DNA from: Rhodospirillales bacterium
GTDB taxonomy: Bacteria > Pseudomonadota > Alphaproteobacteria > Reyranellales > Reyranellaceae
Length of the DNA stretch: 64,000 nt
Direction of reading: 5' to 3'
NCBI GenBank assembly: GCA_016699855.1
Contig: CP064988.1
Coordinates: 2,880,501-2,944,500 of the forward strand
Part shown: piece after piece, positions 43,281 to 54,402 of the stretch
Numbering within the stretch: position 1 is the stretch's first letter
How the letters are laid out: every line of letters starts with the position of its first letter
The notes under the pieces: model-generated
The model's input: only the letters and a program-made list of their open reading frames with translations
What the model was told of the DNA's origin: nothing
The model's database searches: none
Made by a program: the position numbers and the translations under genes

Positions 43281-44942
43281 TCAGGACTCCACGAAGCGGC
43301 CCTTGAGCGCGAAGAGCCCGCGCGGCCGCCACTGGATGAAGAGGATGATGAACACCAGCACCGCGACCTTGCCGAGCACGGCGCCGGCCACCGGCTCCAG
43401 CAGCTTGTTGACGACGCCCAGCGACAGCGAGGCCACCAGCGTGCCCAGCAGGTTGCCGACGCCGCCGAACACCACGACCATGAAGCTGTCGACGATGTAG
43501 ATCTGGCCGAGATTGGGGCTGACGTTGCCGATCTGCGACAGCGCGACGCCCGCCATGCCGGCGACGCCGGACCCGAGCCCGAAGGTCATCGCGTCGACCC
43601 GCGCCGTGGGGATCCCCATGGCCGAGGCCATCTCGCGGTTTTGCGTGACCGCGCGCATGTGCAGGCCGAAAGCGGTGCGCCGAAGCAGCAGCGCGATGGC
43701 CGCCAGCACCATCAGGCAGAACACGATGATGTAGAGCCGGTTCCACGTAACGAAGAATCCGGCCATCAGCTCGAAGCCGCCGGTCATGAACTGCGGGTTG
43801 GCGACCTCCTTGTTCTGGGCGTCGAAGATCGAGCGCACGGCCTGCTGCAGCATCAGGCTGATGCCCCAGGTCGCCAGCATGGTCTCGAGCGGCCGGCCGT
43901 AGAGGAAGCGGATCACCGTGCGCTCCAGCAGCACGCCGACCGCGCCGGCGACCAGGAAGGCGATCGGCACCGACATCACGAGGTAGAAGCCGACGTACTC
44001 CTTCGGCAGCAGCGCCCGGCACACCAGCTGGACCGTGTAGGCGGTGTAGGCGCCGAGCATGATCATCTCGCCGTGCGCCATGTTGATGACGCCCATCACG
44101 CCGAAGGTGATGGCGAGGCCGACAGCGGCCAGCAGCAGCACCGATCCCAGGCTGATCCCCTGGAAGATGTTCTCGACCACGCCGACGAAGGCGAGGCGGC
44201 GTTCGATGGCCACCAGCGCCGTCGCGACCGCCGCGGCGACCTCCGGCGGGGTCTCCTTGTCGTTGCGCAGGTTGGCGAGCAGGCTGCGGACCTGCGGGTT
44301 GGCGGTGGTCGCCAGCGCCTCGACGGCGCGAACGCGCTCCTCGGTGGCGCCGGTGCGCACCTTCGTCGCCACCAGGCTGAAGCGGATCGCGGCGAGGACG
44401 TCGGAATCCTTCTCGGTCTTCAGCGCCCGCTCCAGCGCCAGCGCGGTCTCCGGCGTCGGGCTGTTGAAGGCGTCGCGGGCGGCGGCCAGGCGCGTGGCGC
44501 GGTCGTCGCTGAACAGCGACAGCTTGGCCAGGGACTCCGACACCACGCCGCGCACGCGGTTGTTGACGCGGGCCTTGTCGACGGAATCGGCCGGCAGCTC
44601 GCCCAGCGCCTTGCCCGTGGCGGCCTCGAAATACCGGGTGCCGTCGGAGATCAGCGCCGCGTTGTCGCTCTTGCGCGTGAAGAGCATACCCTCGGTCAGC
44701 GCCTTCAACGCCGGCACCGCGCGGGCGTCGCCCAGCGCGCCGAGCTTCTCGGCGGCCTCCAGCTTGGCGCTGAAATCGCCGGCGGCCAGCGCGGTGACCA
44801 GCTCCTCGAAGGTCTGCGCGCGCGCCGGAAGCGCCGTCAGGGCCGTCGCGCAGGCCAGTGCCAGGGCGACCAGCGCGCGTCCCAGCGCCGCGAGGCCCGC
44901 CCCGATCACCGTCCGCTGGCCGCGCCGCCCGCCCGCCGTCAT
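43281..44942 (-). CDS. urtB: urea ABC transporter permease UrtB
   Basis: A 553-aa permease. A signal peptide-like N-terminus (~1-43, ending ALPARA) precedes a ~240-residue HEAT-like soluble domain (TFEELVTALAAGDFSAKLEA, then repeated helices), typical of UrtB rather than LivH. The membrane domain starts near residue 255, with FQGISLGSVLLLAAVGLAIT and GVINMAHGEMIMLGAYTAY. The start at 44942 opens MTAGGRRGQRT before the signal peptide; the frame extends further upstream without similarity. A terminator-like hairpin lies between it and urtA. Confidence 0.92.
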   Translation of the reverse strand: MTAGGRRGQRTVIGAGLAALGRALVALALACATALTALPARAQTFEELVTALAAGDFSAKLEAAEKLGALGDARAVPALKALTEGMLFTRKSDNAALISDGTRYFEAATGKALGELPADSVDKARVNNRVRGVVSESLAKLSLFSDDRATRLAAARDAFNSPTPETALALERALKTEKDSDVLAAIRFSLVATKVRTGATEERVRAVEALATTANPQVRSLLANLRNDKETPPEVAAAVATALVAIERRLAFVGVVENIFQGISLGSVLLLAAVGLAITFGVMGVINMAHGEMIMLGAYTAYTVQLVCRALLPKEYVGFYLVMSVPIAFLVAGAVGVLLERTVIRFLYGRPLETMLATWGISLMLQQAVRSIFDAQNKEVANPQFMTGGFELMAGFFVTWNRLYIIVFCLMVLAAIALLLRRTAFGLHMRAVTQNREMASAMGIPTARVDAMTFGLGSGVAGMAGVALSQIGNVSPNLGQIYIVDSFMVVVFGGVGNLLGTLVASLSLGVVNKLLEPVAGAVLGKVAVLVFIILFIQWRPRGLFALKGRFVES

Positions 44943-45078
44943 CGATGAGCCCACCGTGTCAATCCCCGCTGTCCGGCGCGCCGGGCGCGAGCCCCGGCCG
45001 GCGTCCGCCGTTTCGATAAGGGAGCGCTGCAATCCGCATGCCGCGGGGGTGGCGGGGCCAAGCGCGGCGCGCACAACG

Positions 45079-45109
45079 AAAAACCGCGCCGGACGGGGTC
45101 CGGCGCGGT
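45079..45109 (-). terminator. intrinsic terminator/attenuator between urtA and urtB
   Basis: On the minus strand, ACCGCGCCGGAC (45109-45098) pairs perfectly with GTCCGGCGCGGT (45094-45083) around a CCC loop; the stem is followed immediately by a T-run ending at 45079 (five T including the stem's last base). It begins 33 bases after the urtA stop. Partial read-through would give much more binding protein than permease, a usual stoichiometry for ABC importers. Confidence 0.85.
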
Positions 45110-45141
45110 CTGTTGGTCGGTTGCCGCGTGCGGCGCGACGG

Positions 45142-46419
45142 CTAGAACTTCGGCTTCTCGCAGTTGCCGCAGACCCAGGGATAGGTCCAGTCGGCGGTCA
45201 GCTTGGCGCTCTCCGGGATGTACTTCGACCAGGCGTCGGCCTTCACCGGACCCTTGGTCTGCCACACGATCTCGAACTGGCCGTTGGCCTGGATCTCGCC
45301 GATCAGGACCGGCTTGCTGAGGTGGTGGTTGGTGTTCATCACCGACTCGAAGCCGCCCGGCGCCATCACCTTCTGGCCGTACAGGGCCTGGCGCACGGCG
45401 TCGACGTTGGTCGTGCCGGCCTGCTGGACGGCCTGCTCCCACATCTTGAAGCCGATGTACGTCGCCTCCATCGGATCGTTGGTGACGCGCTTGTCGTTCT
45501 TGATGAACGTCTTCCACTGCTTGATGAAGGCGTCATTGACCGGGCTCTTCACCGACTGGAAGTAGTTCCACGCCGCGAGATGGCCGACCAGGTTGCGGGT
45601 GTCGATGCCCGCGAGCTCCTCCTCGCCGACCGAGAAGGCGACGACGGGGACGTCCTTGGCCTTGATGCCGGCGTTGGCCAGTTCCTTGTAGAACGGCACG
45701 TTGGCGTCGCCGTTGATGGTCGACACGACGGCGGTCTTCTTGCCGGCCGACGCGAACTTCTTGATGTCCGCCACGATCGTCTGCCAGTCGGAGTGCCCGA
45801 ACGGCGTGTAGTTGATCATGATGTCCTCTTTCTTGACGCCCTTCGAAATGAGGTACGCCTCGAGGATCTTGTTGGTCGTGCGCGGATAGACGTAGTCGGT
45901 GCCGGCCAGCACCCAGCGCTTGGCCTCGCCGCCGTCCTTGGACATCAGGTAGTCGACCGCCGGGATCGCCTGCTGGTTCGGCGCGGCGCCGGTGTAGAAG
46001 ATGTTGCGCGAGCTCTCCTCGCCCTCGTACTGCACGGGGTAGAACAGCAGGCCGTTGAGCTCCTCGAACACCGGCAGCACCGACTTGCGGCTGACCGACG
46101 TCCAGCAGCCGAACACGACGTCGACCTTCTCCTTCTGGATCAGCTCGCGCGCCTTCTCGGCGAACAGCGGCCAGTTCGAGGCCGGGTCGACCACGACCGC
46201 CTCGACCTTGCGGCCGAGCAGGCCGCCGCGCTTGTTGAGGTCGTCGACCATCATCAGGACGGTGTCCTTGAGGGTGGTCTCCGAGATCGCCATCGTGCCC
46301 GACAGCGAGTGCAGTACGCCGACCTTGATCGGCGGCGCGCCTTGCGCCATCGCGCCGATCGACCATACGCCCACTGCGGCACCGACGGCGGCGCTCGCGA
46401 CTTTCCTCAGCATCGTCAT
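45142..46419 (-). CDS. urtA: urea ABC transporter substrate-binding protein UrtA
   Basis: A 425-aa periplasmic binding protein of the amide/urea type. The signal peptide is VASAAVGAAVGVWSIGAMAQ. The mature protein has IKVGVLHSLSGTMAISETTL, VVFGCWTSVSRKSVLPVFEE and LFYPVQYEGEESSRNIFYTG, all typical of UrtA/FmdD. The C-terminus contains a CGNC motif. The ATG at 46419 is preceded by GGGGAAGA. It is the first gene of the urt unit, with a 301-bp noncoding region upstream. Confidence 0.94.
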   Translation of the reverse strand: MTMLRKVASAAVGAAVGVWSIGAMAQGAPPIKVGVLHSLSGTMAISETTLKDTVLMMVDDLNKRGGLLGRKVEAVVVDPASNWPLFAEKARELIQKEKVDVVFGCWTSVSRKSVLPVFEELNGLLFYPVQYEGEESSRNIFYTGAAPNQQAIPAVDYLMSKDGGEAKRWVLAGTDYVYPRTTNKILEAYLISKGVKKEDIMINYTPFGHSDWQTIVADIKKFASAGKKTAVVSTINGDANVPFYKELANAGIKAKDVPVVAFSVGEEELAGIDTRNLVGHLAAWNYFQSVKSPVNDAFIKQWKTFIKNDKRVTNDPMEATYIGFKMWEQAVQQAGTTNVDAVRQALYGQKVMAPGGFESVMNTNHHLSKPVLIGEIQANGQFEIVWQTKGPVKADAWSKYIPESAKLTADWTYPWVCGNCEKPKF

Positions 46420-46720
46420 TCTTCTTCCCCTTCGCTGGACACCGGACCGCCATGGACCGGGCGCCTGCGCGGAGATGAGCAAGACTCGGGCCACTAGCGG
46501 GGATTGGTGCCTCAAAGAGGCAATCGCCTAGAATATGCCCTGATAGTCGAAAGACTAGTCATTAAACGGCTATTAATTGTGCATTCTCCTGCAATGCTGG
46601 TCGTCAAGCCGTCGCGACGGCCAAAATCCGCACGGACTGAGGCGGCCGGCGAGGCTGAATCGCCAGATTGACTAGTAATTGAGCAGTGGAAATACAGCCC
46701 GAAATTCGTCTGACTTCGAT
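46420..46720. other. noncoding control region upstream of urtA
   Basis: A relatively AT-rich 301-bp stretch between ureJ/hupE and urtA, without a convincing coding region. It holds two small hairpins: TGCCTC-AAA-GAGGCA (46508-46522) and TAGTC-GAAA-GACTA (46544-46557, a GNRA-type loop). It should contain the urtA promoter. I found no sequence close enough to a sigma-54 promoter or a full NtrC site to claim nitrogen control, although urea uptake is often regulated that way. Confidence 0.6.
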
Positions 46721-47311
46721 TTAGGCGATTCCAACAGCGATCGCGGCGCCGCCGAGAACGAGCGCGCCACCAAAGCCGCGCGGACCCAAGGCGCCGGCGG
46801 CACGGATCAGCGCAGAACCGATGCCAATTCCGGCCGCATGGAGAACGATCGTCGCCGCGACGAAGCCGGCCGCGTAGCCCGCCAGCGCGCCGCCGACGGG
46901 GATCTCCGCGCCGTGCGCGTAGCCGTGGAACACCGCGAACACCGCCGCCGTGGCGACCGGCGCCCATGACGGCAGGCGCGGGGCGCCCAACAGCAGCAGA
47001 CCCAGCAGGACGACCGAACCGACGATGCCGGCCTCGATCATCGGCAGGCGCAGGCCGGTCCAGCCGGCGACCGCTCCGGCCAGCATCATGGCGACGAACG
47101 CCGCCGGGATCGTCCACACCGCCCGCCGGTCGGCGACGCCGCGCTGCGCCGCCCAGACGCCGATGCCGACCATGGCCAGCACGTGGTCGAGACCGGTCAT
47201 GGGATGCGCGAAGCCGGCCGCGAGACCCAAGCCGTGGTCGCCGACATGGGCGTGGGCGGCGCCGGCGGAGGCGGCGAGCAGGAGCGCGGCGAGCGGGGCG
47301 ATGCGGATCAT
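46721..47311 (-). CDS. ureJ: HupE/UreJ-family nickel transporter-like protein
   Basis: A 196-aa membrane protein. The signal peptide-like start (PLAALLLAASAGAAHAHVGD) is followed by GFAHPMTGLDHVLAMVGIGVWA, the family's HPxxGxDH nickel-binding motif, and FAVFHGYAHGAEIP. About six hydrophobic segments are present. HupE/UreJ proteins supply nickel for hydrogenase or urease; next to ureG it should serve urease. The start is the ATG at 47311. ureG ends 62 bp upstream. Confidence 0.92.
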   Translation of the reverse strand: MIRIAPLAALLLAASAGAAHAHVGDHGLGLAAGFAHPMTGLDHVLAMVGIGVWAAQRGVADRRAVWTIPAAFVAMMLAGAVAGWTGLRLPMIEAGIVGSVVLLGLLLLGAPRLPSWAPVATAAVFAVFHGYAHGAEIPVGGALAGYAAGFVAATIVLHAAGIGIGSALIRAAGALGPRGFGGALVLGGAAIAVGIA

Positions 47312-47373
47312 GTCGGAACCTCCGTGGATTTGTGGGCAAGCTCTAGCATGGCGGCGCGGCGTCACGCAGCCTT

Positions 47374-48014
<641 letters not shown>

Positions 48015-48018
<4 letters not shown>

Positions 48019-48455
48019 TTCACGACTCCCGGCAGAAGCAGCGCGCCGTATCCGGCGGCGATGATGAAGCATAGTGGCGAGAACAGCGTGATGTCGCGCA
48101 TCGCGAACGGCTCGGTGGCGAACCGCCGGCGCCAGGCGGGGAGGTAGCCCGCGACGCCGCGCAGCAGGAACACGACCGCGATGGCGGCGCCGACGCCGAC
48201 GATGACGGCCCGCGGCGGCGCCGTCGTGGCTGTCGCGACGAGCAGCATCGGCCAGACCGCCGCGACCGCGACCGCCGCGGCCGCGAGCAGGCACGCGACT
48301 GGCGGCGGCATGCGCGCGCGGCCGTCGCCGATCACGGCGCGCGCCAGGCTGGCGCCGTCGCGGGCCGGCCAGACGCCGCCCGTCGCCCAGTAGGCGTGCG
48401 CCAGCGCGATGGCGCCCAGCACGCAGAGGATCGCTGCTGCGATCACCAGGCTCAT
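48015..48455 (-). CDS. DUF3995-like integral membrane protein in the urease operon
   Basis: A 146-aa protein with about four membrane segments. The opening LGAIALAHAYWATGGVWPAR and the following MPPPVACLLAAAAVAVAA resemble DUF3995 proteins, of unknown function. It is linked by ATGA overlaps both to ureF upstream and ureG downstream, so it is translated with the urease maturation factors. A role in nickel or urea/ammonium permeation is a guess from location only. Confidence 0.85.
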
Positions 48456-49153
48456 GACCGGAACAACCGCGTGTACTGGGTCTCGTGCCGCATCGAGCAC
48501 CAGTCCAGCAACGGCGCGGCGGCGCCGACCTCGTCGAGGTCGTCGACCGCCAGCGCGGCGGCGACGGCCGACTCGACCGCCGGCGCCAGCGCCGCCAGCG
48601 CGAGCTGGCCGTCGGACTGGCCCAGAGGGATCGAGCGCACCGCCGCCGAGCACAGATTGGCCGCGAACGCGTGCAGGTACGCGGTCAGCGCGGCCGCCAG
48701 CGGCACGCCATGCGCGGCGGCGGCGACCGCCACGGCGACCGGCAGCGCGCAGATCCCGTCGCGGCGGACCACGAAGCGCTCCAGCGCCGGCGCCGGCCAC
48801 GCCGCGCGCGTGATCGACAGGAACGATCCGCCCTGTTGCCGCGACTCCAGCGCCATCTCGGACGTGCTGCGCCACGCCGCCGCCATCGCCGCGACGCCGT
48901 CTAGCGCCGCGTCGTCGCCGGCCTCCGCCGCGCGCCACGCCGCCGCGAACAGCGCGCCGTCGACGCGGCCGGTGCCGTGCGCCAGCACGCCCGCGATCCA
49001 GTCCGTCAACGTCGCGCGGTCGGCGACGAAGCCCGCCTCGATCGCGTATTCCAGCCCGTGGCTGTAGCTGAACGCGCCGACCGGATAGGCCGGCGACAGC
49101 CACGCCATCAGCCGGTACAGCGCCGCGCTGGAGGCGCCGCTATCCGTGACCAT
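48452..49153 (-). CDS. ureF: urease accessory protein UreF
   Basis: A 233-aa all-helical activation factor that bridges UreD and UreG. Family blocks are RLMAWLSPAYPVGAFSYSHGLEYAIEAG, the ALESRQQGGSFL segment and the C-terminal SMRHETQYTRLFRS (quoted in part). The frame is open upstream to 49210; I chose the ATG at 49153, which leaves a 14-bp overlap with ureE. Its stop overlaps the DUF3995 start. Confidence 0.93.
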   Translation of the reverse strand: MVTDSGASSAALYRLMAWLSPAYPVGAFSYSHGLEYAIEAGFVADRATLTDWIAGVLAHGTGRVDGALFAAAWRAAEAGDDAALDGVAAMAAAWRSTSEMALESRQQGGSFLSITRAAWPAPALERFVVRRDGICALPVAVAVAAAAHGVPLAAALTAYLHAFAANLCSAAVRSIPLGQSDGQLALAALAPAVESAVAAALAVDDLDEVGAAAPLLDWCSMRHETQYTRLFRS

Positions 49154-49655
49154 GGCCGTCGTGTCCGTGGCGTCCGCCGGCGCCGTGGGCGTGCGGATGC
49201 AGCGAATCATGGTTTTGCTGGCCGTAGGCGCCGCCTTCGGGATCGAACGCGCAGGCCACTTTCGCGACCTCGGCGCCGAGCCCCTTCAGCATGTCGACGA
49301 TCACGTGGTCGTCGCGGATCAGCATGCGGTCGGCCTCGATCTGGGTCGGCAGATGGCGGTTGCCGAGATGCCAGGCCAGCCTGACGAACAACGCCGGGTC
49401 GCGGGCGCGGATCTCGATCAAGGGCTCGTCGGCCGCTTTCACCATCACGTAGCCTCCATCGTCGAGCGCCAGCCCGTCGCCCTCGCGCAGCACCACCGGC
49501 TCGGGCAGGTCGAGCAGGAAATCCGTGCCGGCGTCGCCGAGCAACCGCAGCCGGCGGCGGTAGCGGTCGTCGTAGATCAGGGTGATCGAATCGACGCGCG
49601 ACTCCGCCGGCCACGAGCCGGCGCGCGCGACCCGGGCGGCGCGCCTCATCGCCAT
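49140..49655 (-). CDS. ureE: urease nickel metallochaperone UreE
   Basis: A 171-aa nickel carrier. The N-terminal peptide-binding domain contains ITLIYDDRYRRRLRL and FLLDLPEPVVLREGDGLAL; the C-terminal metal domain has LAWHLGNRHLPTQIE, whose GNRH histidine is the conserved nickel site. A histidine-rich tail (about nine His in the last 26 residues, ending GHDGHGHG) adds nickel-storage capacity. The ATG at 49655 was chosen; upstream sequence in frame is arginine-rich and unlike the family. The 162 bp between it and ureBC hold no evident gene. Confidence 0.93.
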   Translation of the reverse strand: MAMRRAARVARAGSWPAESRVDSITLIYDDRYRRRLRLLGDAGTDFLLDLPEPVVLREGDGLALDDGGYVMVKAADEPLIEIRARDPALFVRLAWHLGNRHLPTQIEADRMLIRDDHVIVDMLKGLGAEVAKVACAFDPEGGAYGQQNHDSLHPHAHGAGGRHGHDGHGHG

Positions 49656-49817
49656 GCCCGCGCCTTGCCGACCATGTCCCACATCACGCGGTGGAGCGCC
49701 CCGGCGTGGCCGCCGGCGCCGCGCCGACGTCCGTTGGTCACGGCGGCCCGGCACGGGCCGGGCGCGGCGGCCGCGCGGAGGCCGTCGAGCGCTGTCGGGC
49801 ACGCCAGGGACATCGCG

Positions 49818-51869
<2,052 letters not shown>

Positions 51870-51879
51870 GGCGGGCTCC

Positions 51880-52182
51880 TCAGCGGATCGGCTGGTGGAC
51901 GGTCACGAGCTTCGTGCCGTCGGGGAAGGTCGCCTCGACCTGGATCTCGTGGATCATCTCGGCGATGCCGTCCATCACCTGCGCCCGCGTGACCACCGCG
52001 GCGCCGTCGCGCATCAGCTCGGCCACCGTGCGGCCGTCGCGCGCGCCCTCGACCACGAAATCGGTGATCAGCGCGATGGCCTCGGGGTGGTTGAGCTTGA
52101 CGCCGCGTTCGAGCCGGCGGCGCGCCACCATCGCCGCCATCGAGATCAGCAGCTTGTCCTTTTCCCGCGGCGTCAGATTCAC
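51880..52182 (-). CDS. ureA: urease gamma subunit
   Basis: A 100-aa structural subunit, the family length. It begins MNLTPREKDKLLISMAAMVA, contains LNHPEAIALITDFVVEGARD and VMDGIAEMIHEIQVEATFPD, and ends VTVHQPIR, matching bacterial UreA throughout. It is encoded immediately before the UreB-UreC fusion and 67 bp after ureD. Confidence 0.97.
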   Translation of the reverse strand: MNLTPREKDKLLISMAAMVARRRLERGVKLNHPEAIALITDFVVEGARDGRTVAELMRDGAAVVTRAQVMDGIAEMIHEIQVEATFPDGTKLVTVHQPIR

Positions 52183-52249
52183 GGTCCGCTCCCTCGTTCA
52201 TTCGGCCGGACCGTCGTTGTCGCGCGGTCCACGCGCCCTCCGGATAGCA

Positions 52250-53113
52250 CTAAACGTGCCATACCCGGGGCAGACGCTCGGGCAATCCAAGACAGATCGC
52301 CCGGAGCTTGGCAATCAAGCGCGCCACGCCCATCCGCACCACCCGCGAGTCGCCCAAAAAACGGGCAACGAGCGAGCCGTTCACCGCCGTGATCCCGGCA
52401 CGTAGACCCGGGAGCGCGGCCTCGATCGCGTCGAGCGCCTCGCGGGCCGCGTCGAGTCGCGCCGGCGCGTCGGCGGCGGCGTAGATCGCGGTGGCGATGG
52501 ACGTCGCGTCGCCGAAGCCCGAAAGGCCGGTCGGCGGCGGCCCGTCGAGCCGCAGCGCGTCGGCCCAGACCAGACCACCGTCGCGCCGGATCCGCCACGA
52601 ATCGAGCACGAGGCCATGCGTGAAGCTCTCGCCGCTGGCGGTGCGGCCCAGCGCCACCATCTCGCACGCCAGCAGGCGCGCGTCGGGCGCCAGGTCGACG
52701 ACGGTGCGCCGGCGCAGACGCGCGCCGTCGAACACGATCGTCTCCTGCGGCAGCCACTCCAGCGTCGCGCCCGCGCGGACCGCGAGCGACACGTCGACGA
52801 CGCAGTCCTCGGCGTAGGACGAGGCGCGGTAGATCTTCTCCGCCGCCTGCGTGGTGACCGTCGCCACCGCGCCGTCGCGGATCTCGACCGCGACGCGGAC
52901 CCGGTCGCCGTCGCTCAATCCGCCCGACAGCGTGACGATCGCCGCCTGCGGCGGATCGCCATCCTCCTCGCGCGGAAACAGCACGCGGCAGGGATCGCTC
53001 TGGAACAGATGCGCCAGCGCCGTGATCCCGCCGTCGCGCCGCGCGAACGCCAGCTCGGCCGCGCCGTCGGCGCGCTGCAGCGGGCTGGCGCGCCCGGCGC
53101 GCGGCGCGCTCAT
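52250..53113 (-). CDS. ureD: urease accessory protein UreD
   Basis: A 287-aa scaffold protein that binds apo-urease first and recruits UreF and UreG. Family blocks are CRVLFPREEDGDPPQAAIVT, TTQAAEKIYRASSYAED, LEWLPQETIVFDGARLRR and GFGDATSI. The ATG at 53113 overlaps the stop of the AroQ-like gene (ATGA). ureA starts 67 bp downstream. Confidence 0.93.
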   Translation of the reverse strand: MSAPRAGRASPLQRADGAAELAFARRDGGITALAHLFQSDPCRVLFPREEDGDPPQAAIVTLSGGLSDGDRVRVAVEIRDGAVATVTTQAAEKIYRASSYAEDCVVDVSLAVRAGATLEWLPQETIVFDGARLRRRTVVDLAPDARLLACEMVALGRTASGESFTHGLVLDSWRIRRDGGLVWADALRLDGPPPTGLSGFGDATSIATAIYAAADAPARLDAAREALDAIEAALPGLRAGITAVNGSLVARFLGDSRVVRMGVARLIAKLRAICLGLPERLPRVWHV

Positions 53114-53616
53114 GGCTTGGCGCGCGCCAGCAGGCCCAGCGCCGCGTCGAGGCCGAGGATGTAGGAATCGATCCCGAAACCGGCGATGTAGCCGGTCGCG
53201 GCCTCCGCCGTGATCGTGCGGACGCCGCGTTTCTCGATGTTGGTCATGTGCACTTCGACGATCGGCACGGGGATCGCGCGCAGGCAGTCGCGCAGCGCGA
53301 AGCCCGCGTACAGAAATCCGGCGGGATTCATGACCAGCGCGTCGAGGCCGGCGTCGAGCGCGCCGTAGATGCGGGCCACCGCCTCGCCCTCGACATGGGT
53401 GTAGACGATATCGAGGTCCACGCCGCGCGCGCGCGCGTGGGCGGCGAGCAGCGAGTCGAGCTCGGCGCGGGTCGTGGTGCCGTAGAGCTCGGGCTGGCGC
53501 TGGCCGAGATAGGTCATGTTGGCGCCCTGCAGCAGCAGGATGCGCGGCCGATTGGCGCGTCGACGCCGCGGCGCGGCCGTCCTTCCCGCCGCGGTCTTCC
53601 TCGTCGCCCCCGTCAT
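53110..53616 (-). CDS. divergent type II 3-dehydroquinate dehydratase-like protein coupled to ureD
   Basis: A 168-aa AroQ-fold protein. By comparison with M. tuberculosis AroQ from memory, N33, R40, Y45, N97 and H123 keep active-site identities, but the position of catalytic-site H81 is Y103. The loop normally reading SNxHxRExFR is one residue shorter and altered (TNIEKRGVRTIT). The ~22-residue basic N-terminal extension is unusual. It is translationally coupled to ureD by an ATGA overlap. It may be a specialised paralogue rather than the shikimate-pathway enzyme; whether another aroQ exists elsewhere cannot be seen here. Confidence 0.8.
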   Translation of the reverse strand: MTGATRKTAAGRTAAPRRRRANRPRILLLQGANMTYLGQRQPELYGTTTRAELDSLLAAHARARGVDLDIVYTHVEGEAVARIYGALDAGLDALVMNPAGFLYAGFALRDCLRAIPVPIVEVHMTNIEKRGVRTITAEAATGYIAGFGIDSYILGLDAALGLLARAKP

Positions 53617-53643
53617 GGTCCCCCTCCGCCGGCGCGCAGCCTA

Positions 53644-54378
53644 TCAGCCGGTGGGCTTGGGGAGCGAGTCGATGGTCTTGATCACGGCCGGCGCCAGGCG
53701 GGCGACGATCTCGTCGACGCCGCGCAGGTTGGGGTGGATGCCGTCGGGCTGGTTCAGCTCGGCGACCGTCGCCACGCCGTCGAGCAGGAACGGATACAGC
53801 GGCACGTCGTGCTTCTTCGCGAGGCGCTCGTAGAGGCCGTCGAACGCCTCGACGTACTGCGCGCCGAAATTGCGCGGCGCCTTCATGCCCAGCAGCATCA
53901 GCGCGGCGCCGGCGGCTTTCAACTTGGCGAGGATCGCGTCGAGGTTGCGCTCGGTCTCGGCCGGATCGAGGCCGCGCAGCGCGTCGTTGGCGCCCAGCCC
54001 GACCAGCACCAGCCGCGGTTTGTCGCCCATCAACCAGTCCAGCCGGGCCAGCCCGCCGGCCGTGGTGTCGCCGGAGACGCCGTGGTTGGCGATCACGATA
54101 TCGCGACCGGCGGCCTTGAGCGCCGCCTCCAGCCGCGCCGGCAGGGCCTGCTCGGGCTTCAGGCCGTAGCCCGCTGTGAGGCTGTCGCCCAGCATCGCGA
54201 CACGCAGCGGCTCGGCCGCGCGCGGCTGCGTCGCCGACAGAACGGCGAGGCCGGCCAGCGCCGCGATCCCGCCGATCGACAGGCGACGGCGGTTGACGCC
54301 GCTGCGCGGATCGCCATATCCCGCCGGTGCGGCGTCCGCCGCGACCGCGCCGCAATCCTCGCCGAGCCTGCCCGACAT
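53644..54378 (-). CDS. tesA: GDSL-family arylesterase/acyl-CoA thioesterase I (TesA-like)
   Basis: A 244-aa SGNH hydrolase. The four blocks are GDSLTAGYG (catalytic Ser), the G in HGVSGDTTAGG, GANDALRG (Asn) and DGIHPNLRG (Asp/His). An N-terminal export signal (RRRLSIGGIAALAGLAVLSA) precedes AAEPLRV; two arginines before it allow Sec or Tat export. The ATG at 54378 was chosen, though internal starts closer to the signal are possible. It is divergent from an ABC ATPase/permease pair, the same arrangement as tesA-ybbA-ybbP of E. coli. Confidence 0.92.
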   Translation of the reverse strand: MSGRLGEDCGAVAADAAPAGYGDPRSGVNRRRLSIGGIAALAGLAVLSATQPRAAEPLRVAMLGDSLTAGYGLKPEQALPARLEAALKAAGRDIVIANHGVSGDTTAGGLARLDWLMGDKPRLVLVGLGANDALRGLDPAETERNLDAILAKLKAAGAALMLLGMKAPRNFGAQYVEAFDGLYERLAKKHDVPLYPFLLDGVATVAELNQPDGIHPNLRGVDEIVARLAPAVIKTIDSLPKPTG

Positions 54379-54402
54379 GACGCCCTTCCCGCCGTCCGCC
54401 GC

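Noticed and set aside
40648..44022. A very long minus-strand frame continuing upstream of urtE
   Set aside because: Only its last ~231 codons are UrtE; the rest is out of frame with the real urtCD and urtB genes.
46420..46720. NtrC site or sigma-54 promoter upstream of urtA
   Set aside because: TGCA-N6-TGCA near 46580 looked like a partial NtrC half-site pair, but the spacing and flanks are wrong and no GG-N10-GC promoter core fits.
49656..49817. A small gene between ureBC and ureE
   Set aside because: All frames give Arg/Pro-rich sequence without similarity or a ribosome-binding site; it is more likely spacer or leader for ureE.
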